Source: CAZEVY01 sp964515555 (GTDB taxonomy: Bacteria > Acidobacteriota > Terriglobia > Bryobacterales > Bryobacteraceae). From it: a stretch of DNA of 64,000 nt. The stretch's first letter is position 1. Each line of letters starts with the position of its first letter. Positions 45,808 to 53,792 of this stretch are shown piece by piece. A program made the position numbers and the translations under genes. The notes beneath the pieces were generated by a model, which was not told where the DNA came from, made no database searches, and worked only from the letters and a program-made list of their open reading frames with translations. The stretch lies in assembly GCA_964515555.1 (NCBI GenBank), contig CAZEVY010000018.1, positions 7,014 to 71,013 on the forward strand. Reading direction: 5' to 3'.

Positions 45808-46575
45808 ATGCTGCTCGGCGCGGTCACCTACAACGTCTGTAAGGACTGGGATCTGGAGACGCTCATCACCAAGCTCGAAGAGGCCCGCTTCGAGGCGGTC
45901 GAGCTGCGGACCACCCATAAGCACGGCGTGGAGCCCTCGCTGACGGCGGCCGAGCGCGCCGCCGTGAAGGCCCGCTTCGCGCGCAGCAAAGTGCGTTTGG
46001 TCAGTTACGGGTCGGTTTGCGAGTTCCATTCGCCCGACGCCGCCGAGCGCCGCAAGCACGTCGAGATCGGCAAGCAGTGGATCGAGCTGGCGCACGACAC
46101 CGGCGCCTGGGGCGTCAAGGTGCGTCCGAACGGCGTGCCGGCGGGGGTGCCGCGCGCGACCACCATCGGGAATATCGCCGCCTGCCTCCGCGAGCTCGGC
46201 GAAAAGGGCGCCGGCATGGGAGTCGAGATCTGGGTGGAAGTGCACGGCCGCGATTCGCAGGAGCCGGCTTTCATGGCCGACCTGATGCGGGCGACGAAGC
46301 ACGACAGCGTCGGCGTGTGCTGGAACTCGAACCCCACCGATGTCGTCAATGGCAGCGTGAAACAGAGCTTCGAGCTGCTGAGGCCCTGGATCAAGAGCGT
46401 CCACATCAACGAGCTTGCCAATCCCGCCTATCCGTGGCGCGAGCTGTTCGGGCTGCTGCGCCAGGCGAAGTACGAACGCTACGCGCTGTGCGAGGCACAG
46501 GAAAGTAAGGAGCCGGAGCGTTTTCTGCGGTGGTACCGTGCGATGTGGACGGAGCTGAATCGTCCATGCGCCTGA
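45808..46575 (+). CDS. Sugar phosphate isomerase/epimerase-like TIM-barrel protein
   Basis: The start at 45808 has GGAGGT six bases ahead, giving 255 residues. The fold is that of AP endonuclease family 2/xylose isomerase-like proteins: beta-alpha repeats with FEAVELRTTHKHG, KVRLVSYGSVCEFHSP, GVKVRPNG, GVEIWVEVHGRDSQ, VGVCWNSNPTDV and IKSVHINELA. The E, H, N and H positions fit a metal site of this family. Most such proteins isomerise sugars or inosose-type compounds; the substrate is unknown. Its last ten bases overlap the peptidase gene that follows. Confidence 0.82.
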   Translation: MLLGAVTYNVCKDWDLETLITKLEEARFEAVELRTTHKHGVEPSLTAAERAAVKARFARSKVRLVSYGSVCEFHSPDAAERRKHVEIGKQWIELAHDTGAWGVKVRPNGVPAGVPRATTIGNIAACLRELGEKGAGMGVEIWVEVHGRDSQEPAFMADLMRATKHDSVGVCWNSNPTDVVNGSVKQSFELLRPWIKSVHINELANPAYPWRELFGLLRQAKYERYALCEAQESKEPERFLRWYRAMWTELNRPCA

Positions 46576-48959
46576 TCCTCGCGCTGCTGCTGGTCCTCGC
46601 GCCCGCGGGCGCCGCCGTCCCCACTCCCGAAAGCCACTTCGGACATCGCATGGGCGAGGACCGCAAGCTGGTCGATTGGGACAAGGTGGTCTCGTACTTC
46701 CAGGCGCTCGAGAAATCGAGCGATCGTCTCCGCACGCGCGTGCTCGGCAAAACGGTTGACGGCAAGCCGTTCCTGGCCGCCTTCATCTCCTCTCCGGCGA
46801 CGCTGCGCCAACTCGACCGGTATCAACTGATACAGCGCCGCCTCGCCGATCCGCGCCGCACGCCCGAAGAGGAAGCTGCACGACTGGTCATCGACGGCAA
46901 AGCGATCGTCATGATCACCTGCTCGGTGCATTCCACCGAGGTGGCCTCGACGATGACGGCGGTCGAGTTCGCCTGGCGGCTGCTCGCCGAAGAAAAGCCG
47001 CGCTTCCGCGCCATCCTCGACAACGTGATCCTGATCCTGGTTCCGTCGCTGAACCCCGACGGCGTGAATATCGTCGCCGAGTGGTACCGCAAGACCCTCG
47101 GCACGCCCTACGAAGGGACGACGCCGCCGGAGTTGTATCACCGCTATGTCGGCCACGACAATAATCGCGACTGGTACATCTTCAGCCAGCCGGAGACGCG
47201 GCATACGGTGACGCAACTGCACAACGCCTGGCATCCGCAGATCGTCTACGACGTCCATCAGCAGGGGCCGTTCGCCTCGCGCATGTTCGTGCCGCCGTGG
47301 ATGGATCCCATCGACCCCAACATCGACCCGCGCATAGCGCAGTTCTGCAACTGGGTCGGGATGGGCATCGCCGCCGACCTCACGGCAGCGGGCAAGACCG
47401 GCGTCGCCGTCAACGCGATCTACGATTTCTGGACTCCGGCGCGGCACTACCAGGCCTACCACGGCGGCCTGCGCATCCTGACGGAATCGGCCAGCGCGCG
47501 GCTGGCCACGCCCATCACGGTGCGGCCCGACCAGATCCAGCAGACGGCGCCGGGCTACAATCCGCGCGAACCGAGCTGGAATCACCTGGAGCCTTGGCTC
47601 GGCGGCGAGTGGCGCGTGCGCGACATCGTCGACTACCAGCTCATCGCGTTCGAGAGCGTCCTCTACCAGGCGGCGACGCGGCGCGACGATCTGCTGCAGA
47701 ACTTCTACCGCATCGGCGAGCGCGCGGTGAAGCGCGCCGAGCCGCACGCCTTTGTCGTGCCCTCGCGTCAGCTCGATCCCGGCGCGACGCGCAAAATGCT
47801 CGAGACCCTGGCGTTCGGGCAGGTGGAAATCGACCGGTCGCGCGACAGCTTCCAGGCGGGCGGGCGTGTGTTTCCGGCGGGCTCCTACATCATCAGGATG
47901 CAGCAGCCCTACAGCGCCTTCGCCAAGACGCTGCTCGAACGCCAGGATTATCCCGATCTGCGCATGTACCCCGGCGGGCCGCCGAAGCGGCCGTACGACG
48001 TCACGGCGCACACGCTGCCGCTGCTGATGGGGGTCGACGTGGCGGCGGTGGATCAGCCGTTCACGGCGCGCGCGGACCGCGCGGCGAGTTTTCCGGCGCT
48101 GGCGCTCACGCCGGTTCCGCGCGGCGTGCTGCCGGCCTCCGACGTCGATTCCTGGAAGGCGGTCAATCGCGCCTGGCGCTCGGGCGGCGGCGTGTGGCGG
48201 GATCGCCTGGGCAGCTTTCACACCGCGCAGTTTCCAGGCGGGCAGTTGGTTCGAGCGCCGCGAATCGGCGTGTACCGCAGCCACATGCCCAGCATGGACG
48301 AGGGCTGGACGCGATGGATTCTCGAACAGTTCGGCTTCGCCTACACCAGCCCGCGCAACGCCGACATCCGTAGAGGAGGCCTGCGCGAGAAGTTCGACGT
48401 GCTGCTGTTCCCCGACCAGTCGGCCGCGGTCATAGCTCGCGGCTACGCCGAAGGAGCCATGCCCCCCGAGTACGCCGGTGGACTGGGGCGCGAGGGCGCC
48501 GAGGCGCTGCGTCAGTTTCTCGCCGAAGGCGGCACCTTGGTGTTCCTGAACGAATCGACCGAGTACGCCGTCGAGCAGTTTTCGCTCCCGGTGAAGAACG
48601 TGCTGCACGGCGCGTCGAACCGCGATTTCTATTGTCCCGGCTCGCTGCTGAACGTGTCCCTCGACGCCTCCCATCCGCTGGCGCGGGGGCTGCCGGCGGA
48701 GCTGGCGGTGTGGTCCGAGCGCAGCCCGGCCTGGGAGCTCGCGCCGGGATCGGGTGCGCGGATCGTGGCGCGGTATCCGCAGACTTCGGTGCTGGCGTCG
48801 GGCTGGCTGCTCGGCGAGAGAATGATCGCGGGGCGTGCGGCCCTGGTCGACGCGCCGGTGGGGAAGGGCCGCGTGATCCTGTTCGGCATGCGGCCGCAGT
48901 ATCGCGCGCAGAGCTACCGGACCTTCAAGCTGCTGTTCAACGCGCTGACGTACTTCTGA
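46566..48959 (+). CDS. Secreted M14-family metallocarboxypeptidase
   Basis: I place the start at 46566 (MRLILALLLVLAPAGAA), a signal peptide that overlaps the previous gene by ten bases, giving 797 residues. The M14 zinc ligands appear as H122-S-T-E125 (CSVHSTEVAST). Downstream come LVPSLNPDGVNIV, HDNNRDWYIFSQPET and the third-ligand region QIVYDVHQQGP. The C-terminal 350 residues include a glutamine-amidotransferase-like segment (FDVLLFPDQSA, FLAEGGTLVFLNESTEY), an arrangement common in secreted M14 proteins of Bacteroidota and acidobacteria. It probably trims peptides outside the cytoplasm. The next gene starts one base after its stop. Confidence 0.88.
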   Translation: MRLILALLLVLAPAGAAVPTPESHFGHRMGEDRKLVDWDKVVSYFQALEKSSDRLRTRVLGKTVDGKPFLAAFISSPATLRQLDRYQLIQRRLADPRRTPEEEAARLVIDGKAIVMITCSVHSTEVASTMTAVEFAWRLLAEEKPRFRAILDNVILILVPSLNPDGVNIVAEWYRKTLGTPYEGTTPPELYHRYVGHDNNRDWYIFSQPETRHTVTQLHNAWHPQIVYDVHQQGPFASRMFVPPWMDPIDPNIDPRIAQFCNWVGMGIAADLTAAGKTGVAVNAIYDFWTPARHYQAYHGGLRILTESASARLATPITVRPDQIQQTAPGYNPREPSWNHLEPWLGGEWRVRDIVDYQLIAFESVLYQAATRRDDLLQNFYRIGERAVKRAEPHAFVVPSRQLDPGATRKMLETLAFGQVEIDRSRDSFQAGGRVFPAGSYIIRMQQPYSAFAKTLLERQDYPDLRMYPGGPPKRPYDVTAHTLPLLMGVDVAAVDQPFTARADRAASFPALALTPVPRGVLPASDVDSWKAVNRAWRSGGGVWRDRLGSFHTAQFPGGQLVRAPRIGVYRSHMPSMDEGWTRWILEQFGFAYTSPRNADIRRGGLREKFDVLLFPDQSAAVIARGYAEGAMPPEYAGGLGREGAEALRQFLAEGGTLVFLNESTEYAVEQFSLPVKNVLHGASNRDFYCPGSLLNVSLDASHPLARGLPAELAVWSERSPAWELAPGSGARIVARYPQTSVLASGWLLGERMIAGRAALVDAPVGKGRVILFGMRPQYRAQSYRTFKLLFNALTYF

Positions 48960-48960
48960 G

Positions 48961-50658
48961 ATGCCTACGAAGATCCAGCACCTGCACACGCACTTCCTGT
49001 TTCCGTTTTCCATCGACAAGCAGGCGGTGATGGAGGACCACTGCGAGCTGTGGTCGAAGTACAGCCGCTGGATTGACGGACTGGACGCCTGGATCGCCGC
49101 GCACAAGACGCGGGCCAGTTCCGCCGTGGTGGAGAAGCTCGGGCCATGGCGGCGGGCGGCGTATCACAGCTTCGACATGAATTCGCGCGCCTACCAGGAC
49201 ATGGTGTTCTTCCACCCGTTCGTGCGGCGCATCTTCTTCGACATCGGCGAGACCGTGGACACTCGCTCGGAGGCCGAGTCCCTGCTGCACTGCTACGAGC
49301 TGCCCGTGCCGCCCGGCGTGAAGCTGTGGTTCGAGGCCGGCGACGCCAAGGGCCGCAGCGCATCGGTCGAGGCCACCGATCTACGCCTGCTGATGTTCGC
49401 CAACGGGATCGGCATACTCTCGATCGGCGTGGAGGCCTTCGACCTGACGGCCAGGGACGCCCTGTGGATCAACGAGTCGCTGCGCAAGGTGTATCCCTCG
49501 AGCGGCCGCCAGATCCGCGAGGGACGTACGACCAACCGGGTCGCTTTCGTCGTGGAGCGCGACGGGGAGCGCGAGACGATGGTCGAGGAGCGCTTCGAGA
49601 AAGGCGAGATCCGAGGATTCCTGCCGCCGCTCGCGAACACGATCACTTCGCTGCTCTATTTCGCCGACTACCAGCGTCAGGAGTTCGAGCCGGTGCTCGA
49701 CGAGCGCATGATCGTCTACACGTTCGCCACGGTCGACCCGGCCAGCGTACCCGGCGACTACATCCACTCCGAGGACTACCAGGTCCTGCTGAGCCGGTTC
49801 CTGTATGTCGACCGCGAAGGCCCCGATTACCGCTACGAGCGCGACTTCACGCGCTCACAGATGCGCGAACAGCTCTACGGCCGCTGGTCGCACGAAGGCA
49901 CCTGGTACGGCTTCACCAGCTACAGCAACATCACCATCGCGCTGGGCGCGCACGACTGCGACGAGCACGAGCTCGGCGAAGGCTTCCTGGTTCATCGCAT
50001 GTTCCATACGCGCTACTACCTGATGGCTCTGGTGGCGCTGTTCTACCGCGCGACGCTGCTCGACTTCGCCGAACGCACGGCGCTGGTCTCCAAGCGCCTG
50101 TTCCTCGACCAGGAGGACGGAAAGTTCTCCCAGGAGAGCATCCAGATCGCCAACGAATTACGCTCGGAGTTCCTGTTCTTTTCCAACTACTGGCACTTCG
50201 ACGAGCTGGCCAACAAGGACGAGGAGGTGGAGCACTTCTCGTTGCAATGCCGCGAGTACCGCATCGCCTCCACCAAGAGCGAGATCGAGGGCGAGATCGA
50301 AAAACTGAACGCGTCGCTGCACAGCTACTTCCAGTTCCGCAACACGGAGGCCGTGAACCGCCTCGCGATGTTGAGCCTGATCCTCGGCGCGGGTGCCATG
50401 ATCACGGGATTTTTCGGGATGAACTTCGGCGGCGGCTTCGCCAAATGGTTTTTCGAGCCGGACCCGAGGTTCGCCTGGCTGCACTACCTGTCGATCGGCG
50501 CGGTATTTCTCATGGGCGCCAGCGCGGCGACGTTCGGGCTGTGGGTGGTAATCGCCAACTGGGAGGACTATCGCGACATCGTCGTGCCGCGGAAGCCGCG
50601 GAAGCCCGGCAGCGTCGAGGGCGGGAGCCTCAAGCGAAGAGCGGGGTTCACGGATTGA
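48961..50658 (+). CDS. CorA-like membrane protein with C-terminal GMN motif
   Basis: The 565-residue protein is mostly soluble and ends in two transmembrane helices (about 467-485 and 508-533). The first helix leads into G486-M487-N488 (TGFFGMNFGG), the selectivity signature of CorA/Mrs2-type magnesium channels. A long helical segment before it (about 415-465, SEIEGEIEKLNASLHSYFQF) would be the stalk helix. The N-terminal domain of about 410 residues is much larger than in CorA (about 240) and I do not recognise it. The role could be a divalent cation channel or a regulatory relative. It follows the M14 peptidase gene with one base between. Confidence 0.72.
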   Translation: MPTKIQHLHTHFLFPFSIDKQAVMEDHCELWSKYSRWIDGLDAWIAAHKTRASSAVVEKLGPWRRAAYHSFDMNSRAYQDMVFFHPFVRRIFFDIGETVDTRSEAESLLHCYELPVPPGVKLWFEAGDAKGRSASVEATDLRLLMFANGIGILSIGVEAFDLTARDALWINESLRKVYPSSGRQIREGRTTNRVAFVVERDGERETMVEERFEKGEIRGFLPPLANTITSLLYFADYQRQEFEPVLDERMIVYTFATVDPASVPGDYIHSEDYQVLLSRFLYVDREGPDYRYERDFTRSQMREQLYGRWSHEGTWYGFTSYSNITIALGAHDCDEHELGEGFLVHRMFHTRYYLMALVALFYRATLLDFAERTALVSKRLFLDQEDGKFSQESIQIANELRSEFLFFSNYWHFDELANKDEEVEHFSLQCREYRIASTKSEIEGEIEKLNASLHSYFQFRNTEAVNRLAMLSLILGAGAMITGFFGMNFGGGFAKWFFEPDPRFAWLHYLSIGAVFLMGASAATFGLWVVIANWEDYRDIVVPRKPRKPGSVEGGSLKRRAGFTD

Positions 50659-50659
50659 C

Positions 50660-51478
50660 TCACAGGCGCCCGGCGCGCCGCCAGTGGTCCTCGAACAGTC
50701 CTTTCATGGCCTGCCCCATTCCCAGATGATCGAAGACGATCGCGGTCCACGCCGGCCGCGTGATGACTGGGTCGAGCAGCGCGATCATGCCCTGCGCGCC
50801 GTCGAACAGCGCCAGCTTCATCGGCAGCGATTCGAGCAGCCGCACCTGAATGCCCGACGCCACGTAGTCGTGCAGGCGGCTTCGATGTTCGGCGTCGATG
50901 GGCGCCGATTCGAGAATCAGCCGGCAGTCGGCGCCGCGCGACCGCGCTTCGCGGACGAGCTGCTCTTCGAGGGGATCGACCGCATACGGCGGTCGGGAGA
51001 ACTCCAGATACTCGGAGCGGACCTCGGTGAGCATTCGTCGATAGGTCGCCGCCGTCTGACCCGGTTCGTTGACGATTCGGAGAAAGTCGAGCGTGGTGCG
51101 CTCGCGATTGCCGTGCGAGTAGGCCGTGCTGAGATCCTCGACCAGCGCCGAGGCCAGCCGGCCCTGCTCGACGCGCTCCTTGTCGATGATGCGCTGCCGG
51201 TGCTCGATGTAGTGCGGCAGCGCCAGCGCCGGCTCGATGGCGGAAAACAGCTTGGTCTTCTCCTGCACCACCTGCGCGAATCCCTTTTCGAGCAGGCTGT
51301 CGAGGACTTCGTAAATCTTCTGCCGCGGGACGTCGGCGCGGGCCGCCAGCTCGAGCGCCTTGAAGCGCGGGTGGCCGATCAGCACCATGTAGGTGCGCGC
51401 CTCGTAGGCATTGAGACCGATCTGCTGGAGCCGCCGCCAGAAGTGCTGGAAGTCGATTCCGGAGTAGTCGCTTGCCAT
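50660..51478 (-). CDS. TrmB-family transcriptional regulator
   Basis: The 272-residue protein has an N-terminal winged helix of the TrmB type (about 15-80): LQQIGLNAYEARTYMVLIG, FKALELAARADVPRQKIYEVLDSLLEKG. A helical linker follows (about 85-125), then a C-terminal effector domain resembling the PLD-like sensor part of TrmB proteins (FSRPPYAVDPLEE, GIQVRLLESLPMKLALFDG). TrmB regulators sense sugars in archaea, and bacterial members are common. It is divergent from the M55 peptidase gene (39 bases) and may control it, and it converges with the CorA-like gene with one base between. Confidence 0.85.
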   Translation of the reverse strand: MASDYSGIDFQHFWRRLQQIGLNAYEARTYMVLIGHPRFKALELAARADVPRQKIYEVLDSLLEKGFAQVVQEKTKLFSAIEPALALPHYIEHRQRIIDKERVEQGRLASALVEDLSTAYSHGNRERTTLDFLRIVNEPGQTAATYRRMLTEVRSEYLEFSRPPYAVDPLEEQLVREARSRGADCRLILESAPIDAEHRSRLHDYVASGIQVRLLESLPMKLALFDGAQGMIALLDPVITRPAWTAIVFDHLGMGQAMKGLFEDHWRRAGRL

Positions 51479-51517
51479 GTTCCATTGTAGGTCATGGCAG
51501 CGCGGGTATCATGAGAC

Positions 51518-52405
51518 GTGCGCCCGATACTCCCGCTCGTTCTCGCCGCGGCCATGCTGGCGGCGGCACAGCCGCGAAAGCTGAAAGTTCACATCTCGGT
51601 CGACATGGAGGGCGTCGCCGGCGTCGTCACCGGCGACCAGCTCGCGCCCGGCGGCTTCGAGTACGAGCGCTTCCGCGGCTTCATGACGCGCGAGGCGATC
51701 GCCGCCATCGAGGCCGCGCGCCAGGCCGGCGCGACGGAGATTCTCGTCGCCGATTCGCACGGCAACGGGCAGAACCTGCTCATCGACCAGCTTCCCGCCG
51801 ACGTGCGCGTCATTCGCTCCTGGCCGCGGCGCCTCGGCATGATGGCCGGCATCGACTCGACCTTCGACGCCGCCATCTTCCTGGCGTATCACTCGTCGAC
51901 CAACAATCCGGCGGGCGTTCGGGCTCACACGATATCGAGCGCGCGCCTGACGCGCATCGCCTACAACGGCGCCGTCGTTTCCGAGGGCGCCATGAACGCC
52001 GCCATCGCCGGACACTTCGGCGTGCCGGTGGTGATGATTTCGGGCGACGACGCCGCCATCGCCGAGGTGCGTGCCGCCGTCGGCCCCATCGAGGCGGCAG
52101 AAGTGAAGCGCAGCCTCGGGTTCCACTCGGCGAACACACTGACACCCGAGGCGGCGCGGGCGCTGATCGGCGAGAAGGTGCGGGCGGCGCTCGGGCGGCT
52201 GAAGGACTTCAAGCCCTATCGCGTGGCGACTCCGGTGACGGTGGACGTGACCTTCAAGAGCTACCTGCCGTCGGAGGTGTTCTCGTACTTGAGAATCGTC
52301 GAGCGGCCCGACTCTCACTCCATTCGATTCGTCGCACGCGACACGCCGGAGGCGTTGAATTTCCTGCAGTTCCTCATGCACTACAGCGCCGCGCTGGAGC
52401 CGTGA
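51518..52405 (+). CDS. M55-family D-aminopeptidase (DppA-like), exported
   Basis: The 295-residue protein begins at a GTG with a signal peptide (MRPILPLVLAAAMLAAA). The M55 zinc site is visible as SVDMEGVAGV (D29, E31), with VADSHGNG and FLAYHSS supplying further ligands and NGAVVSEGAMNAAIAG following. DppA forms a decameric zinc D-aminopeptidase in Bacillus, cleaving D-Ala peptides from wall turnover. Here a signal peptide points to the periplasm. The stop overlaps the ATG of the next gene (TGATG). Confidence 0.88.
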   Translation: MRPILPLVLAAAMLAAAQPRKLKVHISVDMEGVAGVVTGDQLAPGGFEYERFRGFMTREAIAAIEAARQAGATEILVADSHGNGQNLLIDQLPADVRVIRSWPRRLGMMAGIDSTFDAAIFLAYHSSTNNPAGVRAHTISSARLTRIAYNGAVVSEGAMNAAIAGHFGVPVVMISGDDAAIAEVRAAVGPIEAAEVKRSLGFHSANTLTPEAARALIGEKVRAALGRLKDFKPYRVATPVTVDVTFKSYLPSEVFSYLRIVERPDSHSIRFVARDTPEALNFLQFLMHYSAALEP

Positions 52406-52821
52406 TGCCCGGCCTAGACGGACTCCGTTTCACGTGCGTCCCGGGCTGCACCAACTGCTGCGACCAGACCGGTTACGTCTACCTCAGCTCGTCCGACGTC
52501 GATCGCGCGGCGGCGTTTCTCGGGATGACGCGACGCGCCTTTGCGCGGCGTTATGTGTATCGCACGCGACACCTCCACCGGCTGCGCAAGCCGCGCGGGT
52601 CACAGTGCCATTTTCTGAGCGGCGGCGGATGCTCGATCCACCCCGCCAAGCCGACTCAATGCCGCCTGTTCCCGTTCTGGCCGGAGTTGGTGGAGAACCG
52701 CGCAGCGTGGCGGCGTACGGCGCGGTACTGCCCGGGCATCGGGCAGGGGCCGCTGATTCAGATCGGCGGCGCGGTGGAGACGGCCGCCCAGATGCGGACG
52801 GCATATCCGTCGATGTATTGA
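52405..52821 (+). CDS. YkgJ-type cysteine-cluster protein
   Basis: The 138-residue protein is coupled to the M55 peptidase by a TGATG overlap. It carries the cysteine pattern of the YkgJ/UPF0153 family: CVPGCTNCC (11-19), CHFLSGGGCSIHPAKPTQCR (about 68-87) and a later RYCPGIG. These cysteines probably bind an iron-sulfur cluster or zinc. The function of the family is unknown. The rest of the protein is short helices with no membrane segment. Confidence 0.85.
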   Translation: MPGLDGLRFTCVPGCTNCCDQTGYVYLSSSDVDRAAAFLGMTRRAFARRYVYRTRHLHRLRKPRGSQCHFLSGGGCSIHPAKPTQCRLFPFWPELVENRAAWRRTARYCPGIGQGPLIQIGGAVETAAQMRTAYPSMY

Positions 52822-52822
52822 G

Positions 52823-53716
52823 TCACAGGCCCAGCTGGATTTCGGGCTTCGATACCTCGCCGGGCTTAACCGTCACCACCCGCGTATCGGAGACGCGCCG
52901 CCCGCCCGCGCCGGTGGCGGCCACCGTGAGACTATAGTCGCCCGGCGCTACGTTGAGCTGCACCCATCGCTTCGCGCCCGTCACCGTGCCGCCCATGGTC
53001 TTGTCGACGCCCGCGAGCGTCACCTGGAACGTGAATCCCTCGGCCTTGTCGGCGTCGGCCACCGTCAGTTCGATCGATCCGCGCCGCGCGGCCGCGGCTC
53101 GGGTTGTCTCGGATTTCTCAAGGTCCGCCTTGAGGCTTTCGAGCTGCGCTTTGACGTCCTTCTCCAGTTGCGCGAAATTACTCTGGAATTCGACCACCCA
53201 TTCCTTGGTTTCCTGAAGCACCTGGCCCTCGACCGTCGAGGCAAACTCGCGCGCCCTCTGTATCAGCGCCGTCACCGCCTCGTCCGACGGCGCCGGTCCG
53301 GCATGGAAGCGCAGCGTCGTCCAGTCCAGCCGGAACTCCTCGAGCGCCTTCCGCAGCGTGGTGGCCACCAGCACGTAGCGCGCCCAGCCCGTCGAGAACC
53401 CGAAGGTCTTGTCGACGCCGATCAGCGCCGCGGCCACGCCCACGAACACCGAGGGCCACAGCGGACTGGACCGTGCGCCCTCCGCGCCCATCAGTTCCTG
53501 GGCGATCGGATAGATGCCGGCCAGCGCCGTCAGCACGATCGCCGAGAGCTGAATCGTCCGCGAGAGAAGCCGTTTGAAGCGCTTGGCATCCATGTACCAT
53601 TGGATCGAGCGCAGCGCCGCCCCCTCGACGTACTTCAGGAGCGCGTCGAGCGACGCCGCCAAGTCGTCGAAATTCCAGGCGGGCGCGCCTTTGCCGGCTT
53701 CGATATTGGTCGCCAT
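52823..53716 (-). CDS. SLATT-like two-helix membrane protein with coiled coil and C-terminal beta domain
   Basis: The start at 53716 (MATNIEAGKG) follows a G-rich ribosome binding site and a TATAAT box. The 297-residue protein has an amphipathic lead-in (about 20-53), two transmembrane helices (about 54-72 and 87-103) and the FGFSTGWARYVLVATTLRKALEEF segment typical of SLATT/DUF4231-type proteins. A coiled coil (about 150-208) and a C-terminal beta domain of about 85 residues (GSIELTVADADKAEG...PGDYSLTVAATG) that looks PEGA- or Ig-like follow. SLATT proteins are predicted pore-forming effectors in nucleotide-signalled conflict systems. No cyclase or SLOG sensor is adjacent, so a defence role is unproven. 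Confidence 0.72.
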   Translation of the reverse strand: MATNIEAGKGAPAWNFDDLAASLDALLKYVEGAALRSIQWYMDAKRFKRLLSRTIQLSAIVLTALAGIYPIAQELMGAEGARSSPLWPSVFVGVAAALIGVDKTFGFSTGWARYVLVATTLRKALEEFRLDWTTLRFHAGPAPSDEAVTALIQRAREFASTVEGQVLQETKEWVVEFQSNFAQLEKDVKAQLESLKADLEKSETTRAAAARRGSIELTVADADKAEGFTFQVTLAGVDKTMGGTVTGAKRWVQLNVAPGDYSLTVAATGAGGRRVSDTRVVTVKPGEVSKPEIQLGL

Positions 53717-53740
53717 TCGATGCCCCCCCGCGGCGCGACC

Positions 53741-53768
53741 ATTATAGCGCCGGGCGCACCGGCTACAA
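53741..53768 (-). promoter_or_regulatory. Promoter of the SLATT-like gene
   Basis: On the minus strand a perfect TATAAT (53746-53741) lies 16 bases after TTGTAG (53768-53763). The predicted start is about 18 bases before the ATG. The plus strand of the same bases contains TACAAT (53764-53769), a possible -10 for nadE, so the two promoters would overlap. Confidence 0.5.
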
Positions 53769-53792
53769 TAAAAGAAGGCCTCCCGCCCATTC

